From NCBI RefSeq assembly GCF_964340395.1, contig NC_135560.1, positions 15,727,598 through 15,791,597 on the forward strand: a stretch of DNA of 64,000 nucleotides, given 5' to 3'. The DNA is from Glandiceps talaboti (taxonomy: Eukaryota; Hemichordata; Enteropneusta; Spengelidae). The notes beneath the pieces are model-generated. The model searched no databases. It was not told the origin of the DNA and saw only the letters and a program-made list of their open reading frames with translations. Position numbers and translations under genes: made by a program. Shown one piece after another: positions 61,672 to 64,000 of this stretch. Position 1 is the stretch's first letter. Each line of letters begins with the position of its first letter.

Positions 61672-61950
61672 TAATAATAATAATAATCTTTATTTATACT
61701 GGATAGTTCTGTAAGTATATAAACACTTGTCTCCCATGAAGTCCAGTGAGGGCCAACCCTCGTGGGTTCAGTGTTAATGCAAGAGGAAACCGGAGTACCC
61801 GAGGAAAACCTGCGTTGTTCAGTAGAGTCAAACTGAACGACACTCTTCTTACTTATTGCGTGGGAAATTTAATCAAACCCTGAATGGGTTCGAAGCCCTA
61901 TCACAGTGCAGTGGTAAGAGGCAAGTGGTTTAACCCATATTGTACATTAA
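61672..61950 (-). mobile_element. tRNA-derived SINE
   Basis: Read on the minus strand, a tRNA-like head has a B-box-like GGCTTCGAACCC (about 61887-61898). It is followed by a conserved-looking central part (TTTTCCTCGGGTACTCCGG, TTTCCTCTTGCATTAACAC) and a tail of TTATTATTATTA repeats at 61673-61686. TGGCCT on both sides (61666-61671 and 61951-61956) may be a short target duplication. The family is not assigned. Confidence 0.6.
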
Positions 61951-62550
61951 TGGCCTGACCCCAGCATTGTAAATTTTGAATGATAACAAAAAAAGGAATG
62001 AAATACAATTGTACGCACAAAGGTCTATGTGTAGTACATGGAAAGTCTACACAACAAATGAAAAGTCTATAGCACTCTGAGTTTACATTTGATTACTTGT
62101 GCTGTTCGTAGCTAAATATTGGTTCAGAGATTTTTGCTGAAACATTTTCAATCTGATGTGAATACGTGTAGGAATGCCATTCTGAATCTTGTCATATACT
62201 GACATAGTACATGTACATGTACATGTATGTATGTTTGCTGATAAGACACCATTGCAATTAACTTGAAATTGTAAAAAGTGTATTAGCTATAACTGTACGG
62301 CTTCATTTTGACCTTTGTATTTTAAATGTCAGCTTTGTAACATGATTTCATGAAATTTCCATATATCGTTTCATCATCAATGAAATTGAGAATTTTGCCA
62401 CAGGCATATTAGAAAAGAATATCTTTTATTCATATCAATTTGCAGTATTTTGTATCCTAATCAAATTTTATGAATTGTATATCTTTTCCTCATGTAGGGG
62501 AGTATCAAGGAATCTCTTGTATGTATGAAAAAGTGAATGTGATAGCCAAT

Positions 62551-62750
62551 TTGTAATCTAAACTGAGCATGCTCAGACTGGTAGGCACAAGTTGTAATCT
62601 AAACTGAGCATGCTCAGACTGATAGGAACAAGTTGTAATCTAAACTGAGCATGCTCAGACTGATAGGCACAAGTTGTAATCTAAACTGAGCATGCTCAGA
62701 CTGAAAGACGCACACTGTAATGTAGACTGAGCCTGCTCAGAGTGAGATGT
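62551..62750. repeat. 41-bp tandem array with a 14-bp palindrome per unit
   Basis: Units start at 62551, 62592, 62633 and 62674, exactly 41 bp apart, with a degenerate fifth from 62715. Each of the first four carries the perfect palindrome CTGAGCATGCTCAG (62563-62576, 62604-62617, 62645-62658, 62686-62699). The fifth has CTGAGCCTGCTCAG. Confidence 0.93.
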
Positions 62751-64000
62751 AGTCAAAAATCCACTCGTGCAGGGTGCATGATTTTTGGGCCCTTACCTTT
62801 CCTCCTACACCTGGAATTTCGCTATAACTGTCGTATTAAAACCTAATTATTTACATCATACAGCTCAATCAATCATGTGGTGATGCAATTTGACGTCATT
62901 TCACAGCGGGAAGCATTACCACTAAAGATTTTGGTCTTGTTTTCTGGCCGAACTTTCATTATAGCAATGGGTTATTACTAGCAAAATGTCAAGCATAGGA
63001 GAAGGCAAGAGCCAAAAATCTCCACACAGCTGTACTCTCGGCTAAATGAGATACAAAGGACTGTAATTATTTGTATTTTGTGATTTGAATGATTGCACTC
63101 TTGCAAAAGATAATAATGATTTACTGATTTACTTTACCTGTTACAAATCGTGTGCAACAATGATTGGAATCGCGTTAGCATGTATTAATGGAATTATGCC
63201 ACATTTCCCATAATGCACCACTCAAGATGGCAGTGTTTTGAGTTCCCTAACTGAGCCTTTACATGTTGGCTTTTGAAAATTACAATCCAGTTTGCCTCAG
63301 TCCACATGAAGCAATTCCACTACTGATAATTATGCTTACTCATTAATGGATCACTATTTGGGGAAGCCATCAGCAAAACCATTTTATATAATAGATAATT
63401 CAATACTTTATTGATTTTAGTCATCCAACAAAACACAGAAGTGGGTAATTAGGATAAAAAAAATTAGATTTGTGTTATAGAATAAATGAATAGTGTTATT
63501 ACACTCAGACTGACTGCCTGAATTTAGGTACAGGAGGTTTATCTTGAAATTATCTTGAGGACTTTAACATGATTAAAGTGGCACAAGCTGAGTTTATAAG
63601 CTTTTTACTCAAATGAAAATACTTATGTAATAACCTCAATTAAACTATTTTAAAAATGATTTTAATGTTGATGCATGCTTTCTATAAGTATAACATTTAC
63701 TATTGTTTTCTGACATTGTTAAAACAGTTACTTGCACTGTAGGGATTTCCTGAACATTTTTTTATGTGTGATAAGTTAAGTCATCGCATTGTTTATAAAT
63801 TATATCTCAATACCAGGTTTAACTTCAGTTTAATTGCAAGTGGTGGCTAAGTATGTTCCAGTAAGTAGAATACCATGGGTACATGTACCTTTAAAATGTG
63901 CAGCATAAACTGCCACAGACCAACCATAATACATATATATTTTACTTGCCAGAAGTCTGAAAGAAAACCAAATTAACATTTCAAGTGAGGAAAGGGAAGT
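62751..64000. other. Non-coding region at window end
   Basis: No recognised exon. One MITE-like end, TTAAAGTGGCACAAGCTGAG near 63575, matches the TTAA-flanked element at 16314. Confidence 0.4.

Overview
The window looks like genomic DNA from an animal, most likely a marine invertebrate. Genes are split by many GT-AG introns, the non-coding DNA is AT-rich, and it is full of microsatellites, minisatellites and miniature inverted-repeat elements. The lineage cannot be fixed from the sequence alone; an invertebrate deuterostome or a lophotrochozoan would both fit.

Layout. (1) 2,642-21,191, plus strand: 23 consecutive exons of an SLC12 electroneutral cation-chloride cotransporter. They run from just before TM1 to the stop, 925 residues, with every splice phase matching. 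The first exons, encoding most of the cytosolic N-terminus, are not in the window. A tyrosine at the TM3 potassium site points to the Na-K-2Cl (NKCC) branch rather than NCC. (2) 21,192-29,010: 3'UTR, AT-rich spacer and a 48-bp minisatellite with a head-to-head inversion. (3) 32,652-29,011, minus strand: a complete five-exon FBXO22 orthologue (428 residues, F-box plus FIST_C), convergent with the transporter. (4) 36,607-39,754, plus strand: the 3' part of an unidentified gene with a CUB-like domain, one transmembrane helix and a very short tail. (5) 40,083-40,415, plus strand: a first coding exon with the N-terminal signature of SHB/SHD/SHF SH2 adaptors. No SH2 exon was found in the remaining 23.6 kb, which is probably a long first intron plus intergenic DNA.

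The four genes have no evident shared pathway: ion transport, ubiquitin ligation, a surface protein and a tyrosine-kinase adaptor. 

The most striking content is in the mobile DNA. A four-copy MITE family (13.9, 19.8, 47.3 and 53.4 kb) has CAGTG termini and a perfect 5-bp target-site duplication in every copy. Each copy carries at least one decamer matching the NF-kB consensus. Two copies, 27 kb apart and in opposite orientation, are nearly identical. There is also a MULE-like element with 106-bp inverted repeats and a perfect 9-bp duplication, a TTAA-flanked MITE, further foldback elements, two SINE-like sequences and a non-LTR retrotransposon tail. A 41-bp tandem array carries a perfect 14-bp palindrome in each of four units. 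Nothing in the window resembles a bacterial operon, CRISPR array or viral genome.
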